A stretch of 64,000 bases of DNA from the NCBI RefSeq assembly GCF_014898815.1, contig NW_026515454.1, positions 1,488,001 through 1,552,000 on the forward strand, written 5' to 3'. This document shows, one piece after another, positions 1 to 12,332 of the stretch (its first letter is position 1; every line of letters starts with the position of its first letter). A program made the position numbers and the translations under genes. Source of the DNA: Panonychus citri (lineage: Eukaryota; Arthropoda; Arachnida; Trombidiformes; Tetranychidae). Under the pieces are notes generated by a model. That model did no database searches and was not told where the DNA came from. It saw nothing but the letters and a program-made list of their open reading frames with translations.

Positions 1-3000
1 AAATTAAAAAGCTTCAGGTTGGTATATCTCTTCTTAGAAGTGTATTCTAATTTTCATTAGCTTTAACTTGGATTCATGGATTCTTCTTCTTTTTGTTATG
101 TTCTCAATCACTCAAATAGTTGTGTCAAATTTAGAGATATAGTAAAGAATCAGTTATCCTCACTTATTGTACTGTAAGCTTAGCTCTTTTACCCTTAATA
201 CTTTGCATCGGATAGTGTAACTCATTTTTGTCATTTTCGACAATTTTGTATATCCTGATTTTACTTTGGCTCAGGATTTACGGTTTACTTATTATCTACA
301 TTTTCTCAAATGGATATATATCTCTGATTGCATCAAATAACAACAGAACTCATGAATATTGAACCATGTGGATAAAGAAAAAGTTGATCAATCAATATTT
401 TCTTTTTGTTTCTCTCTTTTAATTACGTTTTGTTTGTCTTTTTTTTTCTTCTTCTTTATTTACAGAGGCTTCGAGACCAGATTAAATCATGGATTGCCTC
501 AAGTGAGATTAAGGATAAAAGGTTATTACTGGACGATAGGAAACTCATAGAGACTCAAATGGAAAGGTTTAAAGTGTTAGAGAGGGAGACAAAAACAAAG
601 GCATATTCTAAAGAAGGCCTGGGAGCAGCGCAAAAATTAGATCCAGCACAAAGAGAAAAGGATGAGGTGACAAATTGGATGGCCGATTCAATAGCTCAAC
701 TCAAAATCCAAATAGATCAATTTGAATGTGAGAATGAAGCCATTTTGGTTGCGTTAAAAAAGAAAAAAAGTGACAAGGAGAAAACAGATCGAGTCGAAGA
801 ATTAAAAAATTGGTTAGAAAAACATCGGTATCATATTAATCAATTAGAAACTCTTATGAGGATGTTAGATAATGATACAGTGGACGTGGATCAGATTAAA
901 AAGATAAAAGATGACGTTGAATATTATATTGAATCTTGTCAAGATCCTGATTTTGAGGAGAATGAATATATTTATGAAGATTTAGAGTTGGACGATATGC
1001 AAGAGTATCTAGCCAAAACTAGAGCAGCCCTTGCAAACCACACTGCTTCATTTGATAGTGGGACAACTAAAACAACAAATTCTTCTAATGCCACCGGTGA
1101 TGAAGAGGGAGCCAATTCTGTTCATTCTTATACCCCAACATCAACTTCAAGTTCACCCGCTCCCAGTCCAGGATTGACCAATCATTCCAAGGGAGTAATG
1201 GATTTATGTAATCCAGGAACCACTGTCAATGCTAGTTGTACATCTGTGAATAACTCCACAAGCAACTCTATTACCAATAGCACCATTACTAATAATAATG
1301 GTGTTTTAGTTACTTCATCATCAACAACAACGGGATCTTCTTCTCTCTCTTCTCTATCTTCTTCTCTCTCCTCTTCTGTTTCTTCTAATGTTAAACCTCA
1401 GCCTGTTTGGTCTCTCTCTACGTCTGTTAGTAGCTCAATTCCCTCAGTTTCATCGAGTAATTCATCGAGCAAAGTATCCACATCCCAAACCACAACAACA
1501 GGGACAAATTTAACAACTACTGCAACCTCAACTTTATCAACAACAACAACAACTACCACAACAACAACAGTGTCTACAACAATTACAACAACAATCTCTA
1601 CAGTAACAACAGCAACAACCAACACTTCAACCACAATGGTGACATCCTCATCATCGTCAATATATTCAGGTAAGTCATTCTGGTCAATTACAGTGTCCAT
1701 CATCAATGGAAACCAGAAAATTACCTTAATATCATTTCTGTGTCTTCTCACTGTTCTCTGTGTGTACAAACTTCACTTTCATCCCATCAAAATGTGTTTC
1801 TTTTTCACATGTCAATTTAAACTCTCATCGTTTCAACAATATTTAATAGTTGCAGCTTAAAAAAAAAGGTTACAAAGTCACGAAATTTTGTTTACTCTTC
1901 TATTTTAGCTCGTTCGTTTTTTTTGTGTCCATTTAGTCAACGATTTGTACCGGATTTTCACTATTGATCTCTCTCTTTCTTGAGGTTCTCGTTAATTGTT
2001 TCCCATTTGTTTTGCTTCTCTCTCTCCATTCACTAGGCAACTATTTTCTCTCAGAACGAAGTAGCTTATTCACCCTCTGCTTATGTATTTATTACTTATT
2101 TGTCTTCTTTCTTTTGTTGTTACTCTGTTTGAGTTTCCATTCATATTCTATCAACTCTCTCTATTCTATCTTTATATTTTTTCTGTTCGCTCAATATAAA
2201 ATTCATTTTATCTTTTTTCTCTTTAGAATTGAATCAGAAAAGTTGTTCATCTCGAATGAATTCTAGAACCAGCAGTTGCAGCAGTAATATAAGTCACTGT
2301 AGTAGCAACAGCGCTAATAACAGTCCACCTTCTGTTAACAATCCATTAAATGGTAAGATTGATTAAAAAAATTGGATAAAGAAGCAAAAAAATATCAGAT
2401 AACTATTATCTTCCAATATTCCCTAGAAAATTACAAGAGATTAATTTTTCTTGAACAGACCCAAAGCATTAAGAAGAAGGAAAATCAAGGGTTAATTTCA
2501 TTGCATAATTTGCCTTTTAATTGGAATGATAGAAAAAGAAACACATTTGACATTGCACTTAAATCGATGACAGATTAAAGTTAGACTTTTCCCAGAATTT
2601 AAATTTCTTCAATTATCCATCATCATTACTAATTGTTACATTGAGTTTTTATCTGTATCAATTTGAAGCAAGCGGTTTAATTTTCTCTCTCTCTCTCTCT
2701 CGTTTCTCTCTCTCTCTCTCGTTTCTCTCTATGCTCCTTTTTTTCTTCTGTTTTTTATCTTACACTTGTTACCTTTTAAACATTCATCAACTCTTATCAT
2801 TTAAAAGTGAACATCATCTAATCTTTTTTTTTCTGTTTTTCATCTTCCTTTGTCTAGGTATCACAACTACTAGTAACTCTGCAGCATCTTACAGCATGGC
2901 TGCAGCGGTTACTGCTGTACCCACATCCACATCAGTCACCTTATCCTCACTTACATCAGGCCCATGGAGTCAAACGATTGGTTCTTCTAGGAGTCAGGTT

Positions 3001-4745
3001 AATTCAAATAGTTCTGCGATAAGCCAACTTGTAAACACTACGAATATCAACACCAATTTGAATATCACCACTAACAACAACAATACTAATACCAACAACA
3101 ACATCAACAACAATAGTAATAGTAATAACAGTAATAATAATAATCCTCTGATAATGAATGGACCATCCGTACCTGGAGGTCTTGGTGTTAAAGTATCTTC
3201 ACAGTTACAACAACAACAACAACCTCAATCTCAACCACAACAACAACAGTCAAGCAACTCTGGACCTGGGCAAGGTTTAGGAACAACTTCTGCGCCCGTG
3301 AACCAATTAACATCCATGTCCTCACTTAAATCAATAGCCCAACAAGCTATTGCGAGTGCAGGGTTGGAGAATTCTAATATGAACGATGCTACTACTACTT
3401 TATCTACTTCAAATCTTTTTGAGACAAGCACATCCATGTCAGGAGCTGCCACTAACTCAATGAACAGTAATGCCTCAAATGTTACATCAACAACATCATC
3501 AGTGATAGGTTTATTAAGTGGTAATAGTAAATCTCTGATTATGCCTTCATGTGTTTCCTCTTCAGTATCAAATTTAACCTCCTCCGCGGCAAATTCTGCC
3601 GTTAGTCCTGCCAGTTCAACCGGGATGCATCAGTCAGAAGCCCATATTCCACCGTTGTTAGGTGTTGCTCCTTTAGGACCTGTACAGCTACCTAAACAAT
3701 GTCTATATCAACTTCATATGCTTGAGGCTGCCTGTAGACATACCATTTATCCAGTTGATTCTCAGAGGCTAAGGTGAGTTGATCACCATTTACCTTTAGT
3801 GTGATTAGTGTTTTTATAATTTCCTTTCAATTATTAACCTTCTCCTTCATCTTTACTTTTACTAAATAAAATCTCTCTTTGGTAATTCTATTATCACTTT
3901 TCAGATAAGAACATGAAAAAACATGTGTTTTACCTGTAATCTTCTTACCTTTTCTTTCTCTCTCTCTCTCTCTCTTTTCTATCTTTCTATCTCTTTCTCT
4001 CTTCCCCTGATTGTGCGTCTTTCTCTCCCTTTATTTTCAAAAATATTTCTCTCTCTTTATTAATGTTTTATATATATAATTATATACTTCTATTAGACCA
4101 TATTTGCCTCCGAATCCATGTCCGACGCCGTCATATTATCCGCAACAAGCCTTGCCACATAGCGATTCTGTTGAGTTCTTCCATCGACTCTCAACTGAGA
4201 CATTATTCTTCATTTTTTATTTTATGGAGGTAACCACATTGTTACTACTTAGCCTTCATCATCATCATCATCATCATCATCTGCTCACACTTGCTAATAT
4301 AGACAACTAATTTTATTCTTTTTTACTTTTTTATTCTATTTGATTTGAAATTATTAGGGTACAAAGGCGCAGTACCTGGCAGCTAAAGCTTTGAAAAAAC
4401 AGTCATGGCGTTTCCATACAAAGTATATGATGTGGTTTCAACGTCATGAGGAACCAAAAACAATCACTGACGAGTACGAACAGGTAATTTTCGGATTGAG
4501 ATAAAAATATATAATTTTATCCATTTAATTTACTCACCTTTATTTCTCTTTTTCACTAATTTTATCAAACTACATTTTAAAGTCAACATCTAATTGAAAT
4601 TTGTTTTTTTTTCTCCTTTTGTGTTTTCACTCTTTTCCTTTTCTAGGGCACTTATGTATACTTTGACTATGAAAAGTGGGGCCAACGGAAAAAAGAACAT
4701 TTCACATTTGAGTACCGGTACTTAGAGGATCGTGAACTGAATTAA
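1..4745 (+). CDS. CNOT3: CCR4-NOT subunit 3 (CNOT3), 3' part of gene
   Basis: Scaffold subunit of the cytoplasmic CCR4-NOT deadenylase, which shortens mRNA poly(A) tails. Predicted exons: 1-17 (partial, ends I-K-K-L-Q), 466-1669, 2227-2352, 2858-3773, 4097-4229, 4358-4483 and 4647-4745; phases agree at every junction and the TAA ends at 4745. The second exon opens with RLRDQIKSWIAS and continues through the CNOT3 N-terminal coiled-coil domain (ERETKTKAYSKEGLG, RMLDNDTVDVD, DDVEYYIES). A long Ser/Thr/Asn/Gln-rich linker follows, including TTT and NNN runs encoded by ACA/AAC/AAT repeats. The C-terminal NOT box is nearly invariant (STETLFFIFYFMEGTKAQY, WRFHTKYMMWFQRHEEP, FDYEKWGQRKKEHF, ending DRELN). 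About 872 residues are in the window; roughly the first 45-50 residues lie upstream. Identity is secure; linker splice sites are less so. Confidence 0.95.
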
Positions 4746-5806
4746 AGGATAATAAACCAAAAAAACCTACCTGCAAAAACACAAAAAAAACTTGTAATTG
4801 TAATTGATGAAACAAAACAAAAAAAACTCCTGAGAGCGCAATGAAAAATGGCGAGAGATAGAGTAAAAAAAAGCCTTTTAACACTCACAGAAATTTTTGT
4901 CCATTCCCTCTATCACTTACGAAATTTTTGTCAGCATGTGATCTAACCAAAGAAATAGTGACCTTACAATGTTAACCTCAACGGCGGAAAGTGATAACCT
5001 AAAAGAATCAGCTGATTCAGCTAATCCAAAAATGATTAAGATGATGGTGATGATGATGACTTGGATTTTTCCTGAACAAAAATAAAGACCTTGCACCGGT
5101 GACCAAATACTAATCAATTATGTTTATCGATTTAGTTTAGGTTTTATTTTTGTTCAAGATGCACAAACAACTTACACTTATGTACTTAACCATGGGCGGG
5201 AAAACCATCACCAACACAAAGACACCTAACAAAATCACTCACCAAACACCCAAAGAGAAAGGGAAAAGGAGAAGAAGGAGAAAAGCAAAACAAAGATTAC
5301 AAAAAGAAATGAAGATTATTCCAATAACTAGTTCAAAATGATTAACATGAGAAGCGATTAATTGTCTCATTCTCTCAACCTCTTTCACCTTTCACCTTTC
5401 ACCTTTCACCTTTTTCCTATTACTATTACTTATTCCTCACTTTTCTCTCTCTCTCTCCCACTCTAATCTTTCTCTCACTTCTCTTTATTTCTAGTTTTCT
5501 TTTCTCCTTCGTCTTTTCATCTCTGTGTTATCTTAATGTTCCCCATAACAAAGTTATGATTACAAAAGATTCCAAAAAATTGTCATTCAATTTGATTTCG
5601 CCAAATCCTCTCATCAAGTTGCGCTCATCTTACTACCAACAGAATCAACATTAGTACTAATACTTGTGATATCTTCATCATCCACTAACACTCTTAATCA
5701 TAGTTAAACTATTTATCCAATCATCATCATCTTCATCACCATCATCAGTCATCATTTGAAAATGGAGTTGTCGCCGGTGCTAATTAATTTAATCCATTTA
5801 ATTGTC
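4746..5806. other. CNOT3 3' UTR and intergenic spacer
   Basis: No convincing gene. The first part should be the CNOT3 3' UTR. 5383-5414 is a short tandem run of a CACCTTT unit, followed by pyrimidine-rich sequence up to the tRNA. Open frames here are short, Lys-rich and unsupported. Confidence 0.5.
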
Positions 5807-5881
5807 GGGCCTGTGGCGCAATTTGGATAACGCGTCTGCCTAACGAGCAGAAGATTCTAGGTTCAAGTCCTAGCAGGCTCG
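5807..5881 (+). tRNA. tRNA with Arg-ACG-like body but AAC (Val) anticodon
   Basis: A 75-nt cloverleaf folds by eye. Acceptor GGGCCTG pairs with CAGGCTC (one G-U), G is the discriminator, and the T arm is CTAGG/TTCAAGT/CCTAG. The anticodon stem TCTGC/GCAGA closes a 7-nt loop CTAACGA, so positions 34-36 read AAC (5842-5844). The acceptor, D arm and T arm closely resemble animal tRNA-Arg(ACG), whose loop is CTACGGA; here the ACG triplet is displaced one base 3'. The D loop has two extra T residues. There is no intron. An oligo-T stop follows. It may be a functional tRNA of mixed identity or a decaying copy. Confidence 0.85.
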
Positions 5882-6698
5882 AATTTTTTTCTTCCAATTT
5901 ACAATCACAATTAACTTATTTTTATAATTGTTTAGGTGCACTCTTTGTGTTTACATAATCAAATCAATTCGGTTTACATGCAAATTCAATTGTCATTAGT
6001 TTATCACGTTAATCGTCTCGATCAATCGAGTAAGTTGATCTTCGATTTGACAAGTTAATCATTTCACTTTGAATTAAGTAGATTAGTTTAATCGCTCGTT
6101 TTGATTTTTGGTAATTTTTTTTCTTTAGAAATTGTTGAGTATGTGAACAATTTAAGATCTACTGAATTTAAGTTAACAGATTGTGTTCTTTGATTGTTTG
6201 GAAGTATGAAAGAAAATGAGACAAATTATTTGATTTAGTTAATTGCTGTTATTAAGATTTAGATTTAAATTGTGATTTTGAATGGGAGAGGGAAAATAAT
6301 CACGACAGGAAATTAACAACAATAATTGATACAAATTGAATTATGATTTAAAATGCAAAGGCAGAGGTGAATTTGAAAGCTGACAATCAGCTATAATTAG
6401 TAAATCATGTTGATGTTTTTAATTTCATCGTTATATATACTAAATATATATCAATTCATTGGTGGTGATTTTGATGAGTTAATGTTTTTTTTTTGGTGGT
6501 TGATTGATGTTGGAGTTGTGATCGATTGTGACTATTAAGTAAGCAAATTAAAGTGAGAGAGAAGAGAGAGAAATTTAAGTAAATAGAAAAAGAATTGGAA
6601 TGAAAGTTAAAGTCACAAAAATCAAATAGAAAATAATTGTGATAATATATAGTTAATAAACTATATAATTTAGATTGGGGTGAATTGGGTGTAGATAA
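5882..6698. other. intergenic spacer and RAB30 3' flank
   Basis: AT-rich sequence with no supported gene apart from the oligo-T stop. The part next to 6698 should include the RAB30 3' UTR on the minus strand. Confidence 0.4.
5884..5890 (+). terminator. Pol III oligo-T terminator of the tRNA
   Basis: Seven T residues begin two bases after the tRNA discriminator base, the usual RNA polymerase III stop signal. Confidence 0.7.
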
Positions 6699-9550
6699 CT
6701 AATTAGGTACACAATTTGGACAACTAAATGATCTCGTCGATTGATTAAAACTATTCTGGGTTACAGATCGAGATATGGATCCACCGTTAGCTTGTTGCGC
6801 GCGGGTAACCAGAATCTTGGCAATCTCACGGAATAATTTCTCAACATTTTCGGCCTCAAGTGCTGATGTTTCCATGAATATATCGAAATTGTTGTTGTGT
6901 GCAAATTGTTCAGCAATGTGTAAAGGGACTTCACGGTCTTTATCACATTTATTACCAACCAGCGCTTTCAGGACGTTACGACCGTTACCTGGGACAGAAT
7001 AAGATAAATTCAACATTTTTAATCACTCATTTAGATAATAAGAAAATCAAGTAACCATAATAATAATTTAAAGAAAACGAGAAAAGATCAATCGTCTTCT
7101 TGTAACTATTTTTAGTTAACAATTTAAAAAAACTACTGAGCGACAAAATTAATAATAATGAGAGAATAACTAATTAAGGTATTGTCTTTTCTAACGATTA
7201 ACATGATCATTTAAATTATTGTATATTATTACTACAATATTGTATTTTAAGAATCACTTTTCATATATTGATAAGTTAATGTGATCTGATTAGTTAATTA
7301 GTTTTGGAGAGACGAATATCAAATGAATAGAAAAGTAAATACTTGTAAGTTTCTCAATTGTCAATATGATGGAAGTAAAAACTGATCGTTGATGTCAATA
7401 TTATGTTAATTGTTATAAACTCTCAAGGTTATTTTTATGACTTTCTCTCTAATGATTAGTATATTTTTGTTGTTTAAGGTGAATTCAATTAGTTGATCAA
7501 TGAATTAGTTATTTTGAAAGGACACAAGGGAGAGAGAGAGAGACTACAAATTTGGTTATGATGGGAGGAGAAAATTTTAAAAACTAATTGAAAATTCATT
7601 GATAAATTTCACTTGACCAACAATTGTTTTTTTTTTCAATTGTTGGACTTTTTTGTTTACCTGCAATCGCTGCACCAGCATATTGATCAATATCTCGGCA
7701 CCATTGGGGTAGTGAATCAAATGAGCATTGGGAGAAAACATCATAAACCAAGATTAAACAATGAGCACTTCGGTAATAACTTTGAGTTATCGATCGAAAC
7801 CGTTCCTGACCAGCGGTGTCCCAGATTTGAAGTTTAACTTTGACATCTTGAAGAAAGAAAATGAATGAATGAGATTAAATGATAAACGAAGAGAAAAGAA
7901 TAAAAGAAAATGATTGAAATGATGATGATGAAAAAGATAAAGGCCAGTAAAATGAGAGAGATAGAGAAGAGGTGATGGTGATGATGAGATTGCGTTTGTT
8001 ATTATTTTTGTTGTAAAATAATAGAAGATGAAAAAAAAGAGATTGTATCCAGATTATTTGGTTGTGTGAATGTGAAAAGTACTGTAAATCAAGTCAACCA
8101 GTCAAACAATTTAGCAACAATATCAGAATGAGCATTGCCAGCACCGGGTACGAGAATGGGCGATAATGAATGATTTGATTGGGTTTGTGAGTGTGTGTGT
8201 GAGAGAGAGAGAGATCAGAAAAATGTTGACTAGTTTTGTTGAAGAAATTAGTTCAAAGTTGAACGAGCGAAGGACGAAAATTGTAGATATTGGTGATGGT
8301 AATTGTGAGGGAGTTAAGTGTGAATGGAATCAGGTTCGTTGAACTACTTAAAGGAGAAAGCGAGTACAATTAATAAGATGATGAATACAAAATCGACGAC
8401 CAGTTATCACTTTTGCCGTAAATGATTGTATATTAATTTCTAATTTGTCACTCCTCTTTAGAGTCTTTTATCTTTTATCGTTCAATTTAGAGATGATGGC
8501 GATTAAGATTATCAAATAACTGAGGAAATATCTAACGGTATTCAGGTAACATCGAGAAGTTGTATTTGTAATATAATCATTATCTTTGACTAGGAGAGGC
8601 TCATGTTTGTTTGTCCGTTTAATTTTGTGCTCAGTCAAGGTCATAATCCAAACGTAAAAAAGCAATTGATAACTTTGGCCTGGTCCATTGATCGTGTTGA
8701 TATGGTTGACTGAGACTTTTTTTCAACACCAATATAACAAACTAAGAGTGATGATGCGCTTTTTTTCTGGTCAGTAGTTAATCAAGAGAGAGAGAGAGAG
8801 AGAGAATAAGAAGAAGATGCAAAAAGAAATAAAAATAAGGTGGACAGATGATAGAAGATGAAGACAAAGGTAATCACTTTACGTGGTTCCCGGATAGTCA
8901 ATGGAAAGGTCATTTTCTTTGAGCAATAATAAAACCTTAATGATAATCATCATCATCATCTCCTTTGTTTTCTTCTGTTTTTTTTTCTTACCATTGACCA
9001 TCAATGATTTAATCATGAAATCAACTCCAATGGTTGCACCCTGTACACCAGGAAATAAACCCTAAGAGAAAAAATAGTGAAAATTTAGAAATGAAATTAT
9101 AATTAGATTAGAGAAAGAGGAAAATAATCAAAGATAAATAGAGAATTGTATTTATATTCCTACCCAAATCACCTCGATAATGTTCATCTTAATTAGATTG
9201 TAACCCTGACACTAATCGGTTCAGTTGATTGTAACAGTTTAACTTTCCAATCATCAAGAATAGGTTAAAATAAGTTCGTCAGGGTAGATTTACGATGGAC
9301 ATTATTTTTTTTTTGCGATTCTACTTCTTGGAATTGGAGGAAAATTTTGATACTTTCAAAGGAGAACAATTTTCTCAAAAAAGTAAATAAATAAAACCTC
9401 AATTTTTGTCATGTTAATCTGAATTATTCTCAACAATTAGGAAGATTTAAAGGTGATAAATACCTGAGCAAATCGACGAACGAGACATGTTTTACCAACA
9501 CCAGCATTTCCAATTAGAACAATTTTAAATAGATACTTGTAATCTTCCAT
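6699..9550 (-). CDS. RAB30: Rab30-type small GTPase
   Basis: Golgi-associated Rab GTPase. Four minus-strand exons join in phase: 9464-9550, 8992-9061, 7661-7846 and 6699-6988 (about 210 residues). The start is MEDYKYLFKIVLIGNAGVGK, with an intact P-loop. Then come GATIGVDFMIK (switch I), WDTAGQERFRSITQSYY (G3 and switch II) and GNKCDKD (G4). The MEDY start and FMIK segment favour Rab30 over other Rabs. Two features are unusual: the G5 motif reads ETSAL rather than ETSAK, and the C-terminus is CPNCVPN, with one Cys at position -4 (CAAX-like) rather than a double-Cys tail. Fly Rab30 also has a Cys at -4, so prenylation there is plausible. Introns are long for this window (672, 1145 and 402 nt) and contain no supported gene. 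Confidence 0.93.
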
Positions 9551-10433
9551 AAACACTAATATTCGGTACCAAAGTATACAAGTATTAAAATAATTAGAGC
9601 TTTAGATATAACTATGTAGAGAAAAAAAAATAAGATAAGATGAGAAAGTGAAAAGAAAAAATGATAATAGAAGATGATTAATTACTATGAGAATAACCAA
9701 TACAAACAAGGTAAAGATAATTATGATGAGTCAAGAAAATGAAAGAATGAGAGAGAAAGCAAATGAAAAGAATAGAAAAAAACAAATTGAAAACAAAGAT
9801 GAAGTCACCATCTCATATGGCATATGAAAGAAACACTTACTTGAAGACCAATTGAAGACATAAAAAGATGAATCACAATTAGTGTTTAATTACAATTAGA
9901 TGGAAAAGTAATAAAGATTATAAAAAAAAACACCAAACCAAAGCAACTTTTAAACACGAGAATGAAATTAAACAAGTGGTTGAAATCAACAATAAAGATG
10001 AAATAATTTTATTGAGAGAAACTCAATTGAGTCAATTGAATTGACCTTTACGGTTTTCATACAACTGAGCAGCCTCAAAGTGCTGCCCTCGAGCGATCAT
10101 ATGTTCAACCGTCACAAATCAATTTATAAGTTTCATCATACAAAAGGTTAGATTTACTAATAATATCAATTTAGATTAGGAGAATTTATAAAATAAGATT
10201 TACAAATTATAACAGATTGTTGGTAAAAATATTAGATAAAAGAAAAGAAAATAATAGAAAAAATTTTTAAGAATCTTTTTTGCAAGAGAATCGAATTTTG
10301 TTAAATTCGAAAAGATGGAGCCACAGTCGAGGAGAAAATTGAATTGAATTAATTTCCAATGGAGTCCATTGAATGGAGACTTTGTTTTGTTTGGATTACG
10401 TTTGATTCTTTCTTAATTGTTGCTTGATTAATT
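9551..10433. other. spacer between RAB30 and MZT2-like copy 1
   Basis: AT-rich and probably holds the RAB30 promoter and 5' UTR. A short minus-strand frame around 10045-10125 is less AT-rich than its surroundings but has no usable splice acceptor or recognised homology. Confidence 0.4.
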
Positions 10434-10830
10434 ATGCCTTCGCCGATTAAATCTTCCGATGATTTGTTGGAAGCCAATGGAACATGTAAAGAGGATAAAG
10501 AGTTGATCAATCGAAAATTGTATCAATTGGTAGAGACTGTCAACATTGATATGGATTATCAAGTATTCTGGTTAGTACAAATTCAGAGAATTCATTTACC
10601 GCCATTTTTTTTTTTTGCTTTCGTTTTTCTTTTTTCTATTTGTATTTGATCTTTCATCTAATTGCTTATTCTCTTTTCTTTTTATTAGTATCGTTGTTGA
10701 TCTATTAAGAGCTGGAATTTGTCCAGAAGCATTATTTGTATTCTTTTCCAATATATACCCTTATACTCGGACTGGTTTAAAGCTTGCAGCTCGAAAGAAA
10801 TCAAGAAGAAGTTTACCATCGCAAAATTAA
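10434..10830 (+). CDS. MOZART2-like gamma-tubulin complex protein, copy 1
   Basis: Two exons, 10434-10570 and 10689-10830, split within a Cys codon (TG|T) by a 118-nt intron with a GTTAGT donor and TTATTAG acceptor, give 92 residues. The core KLYQLVETVNIDMDYQVFC plus IVVDLLRAGICPEALFVFF matches the MOZART2 pattern (ELYELAQ, DVFKILVDLLKLNVAPLAVF in human MZT2), a small factor that binds gamma-tubulin ring complexes at centrosomes. The tail is basic (AARKKSRR). The start is the ATG of MPSPIKSSDD, also conserved in copy 2. Similarity is short, so the family call is moderate. A close duplicate lies at 13093-13471. Confidence 0.65.
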
Positions 10831-11873
10831 ACATTCGCTGATTTAAGATTAATTTATTATCTTCCTGTTTTTTCTGTTGTTATACTCATTTCTTATTAGA
10901 GAATTGGTGTTGCTTGTTGACTTGCTCGAGTTGGTATCAAGCAATATCTTGATGGGATTAACAGGATAAGTGGCCATTACTTGTGAACATGTTACCCATA
11001 AAAACCTAAACAGTTATACGTTTAATTTTAACAAACAAAAAAATGCTCATAGTGACCTGCTTAATATACTCTTTAATCATCCAACATTTAAATTTCTCAA
11101 CAATTATAATCGCAAGAAAGATGCAATGAAATTCATCAACATGAATCAAAGAGACAATGTTCATCAATAGAAAAATCCATTTTTCTCACTACAATCATTC
11201 CAATGGAAACCTATTACAATTAAGCTAATAAATAATTTTGCTTTTACATCTTAATTTTACATCTAATGTTAGAAAAAAAAATCAAATTTCCAAGCAATTG
11301 ATAAAATCTAAATCGTTTCCAATGGAAATGAATCATTTCAAATGATAGAAAATCGATGGACCGTATATTAAGTGCCCGAAAATATTCTAATCAAAATGAC
11401 CTAATAAGTTGTCGATCGCGACCATACCAAAGTCGTGAGAACTCAAAATGATAAAATTCCGGTCGAGGAAAATGACCTTCGAATCAATCCTAATCCAATT
11501 CGAAATCGAATCAAATTAGTTCTTCTCAAACTGTTATAAGAATACGACCCCTAATAATTTTTCTCTTTAAAAAAATTTCTGGTTTAACAAATTTTCTTGT
11601 TTGTTGTTAATTAATTTAATTTACTTATTGTTTTCTACATTTTTTTTTATAAAAATCTAATCAACTGATTGTGATGTCCATCTATGTGGATTAGATTAAC
11701 ATATTGTCTTCTTTGAATCTGTTTCGTTTTGTTCTTTTAAAGGTAAAAATGGTTGACCATGTGTTTGGTTTTCTCTTGCTTTTTATTCAAGCATGATTTT
11801 CATTTTCTTCTTTGTTATTTTGTATTGATATGTTTCTTTTTTTATTTCTTCCACAGTAGCTGGTATTTGGAGA
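10831..11873. other. intergenic spacer
   Basis: No supported gene. This segment is absent from the downstream duplicate, so it marks the part lost between the two MOZART2-like copies. A GGTAAAAATGG donor near 11742 and the CCACAG acceptor at about 11856 could border a 5' UTR intron of the next gene. Confidence 0.4.
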
Positions 11874-12332
11874 ATGGAAATTAAATCTACTGATGTTAGT
11901 TCAGATGTTTCTAAGGTAACTAATGTAAAAAGCGGTAGTAGTGGTAAAAAAACTCGAGAAAGTAAAAAGCGGAATAAAAGAAAACATCGTCGAGGTAAGA
12001 AGAAGATTAAATTGGAAAAGAAAATTGCTGCTTTTACTGTTGTTAAAAAAAAGAAGGTGTTAAATTATCTTGATTCCTGGTCAACACGTGAAGAAACCGG
12101 AGAGTGGAAATTCAATAAAGCAATAAACATTTGGTTGGTTAAAAATTGGTCTAATGAAGGTTTCATGGATGACGATCAATTCAATATTTTCTTAGAGTAT
12201 GTTGGTAGTTTTGGATCGGATTGTGCTGCTCGTCGACAATTAGTAACCCGTGCAGAGAAATTATTACAAGAATCAAGTCCAGAAGACACAACATACAAAC
12301 GATGTCGATCCTTGATTCAGATCTTAACCTAA
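11874..12332 (+). CDS. WKF-domain protein (C7orf50-like)
   Basis: A single-exon coding region of 152 residues. The first half is highly basic (KKTRESKKRNKRKHRRGKKK), as in nucleolar proteins. The second half has the WKF domain: YLDSWSTREETGEWKFNKAINIW, then a helical C-terminus ending RCRSLIQILT. This matches human C7orf50 (EEWRFQKTRQTWLL and a terminal IRQVLQLLS). Molecular function is poorly known; nucleolar/ribosome-biogenesis association is inference from the family. It lies between the two MOZART2-like copies, and its 3' flank was copied into the second one. Confidence 0.8.
   Translation: MEIKSTDVSSDVSKVTNVKSGSSGKKTRESKKRNKRKHRRGKKKIKLEKKIAAFTVVKKKKVLNYLDSWSTREETGEWKFNKAINIWLVKNWSNEGFMDDDQFNIFLEYVGSFGSDCAARRQLVTRAEKLLQESSPEDTTYKRCRSLIQILT

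Noticed and set aside
1398..1769. Long minus-strand frame across CNOT3
   Set aside because: Antisense of Thr/Ser repeats; gives poly-Val and acidic junk.
2683..2730. CT-rich tract in CNOT3 intron as a special element
   Set aside because: An ordinary intronic pyrimidine microsatellite, like many others here.
10040..10130. Minus-strand frame encoding a helical MIARGQHFEAAQLYENRK peptide
   Set aside because: Only 22 codons, with a stop just upstream and no AG acceptor between it and the frame; I could not link it to an exon.
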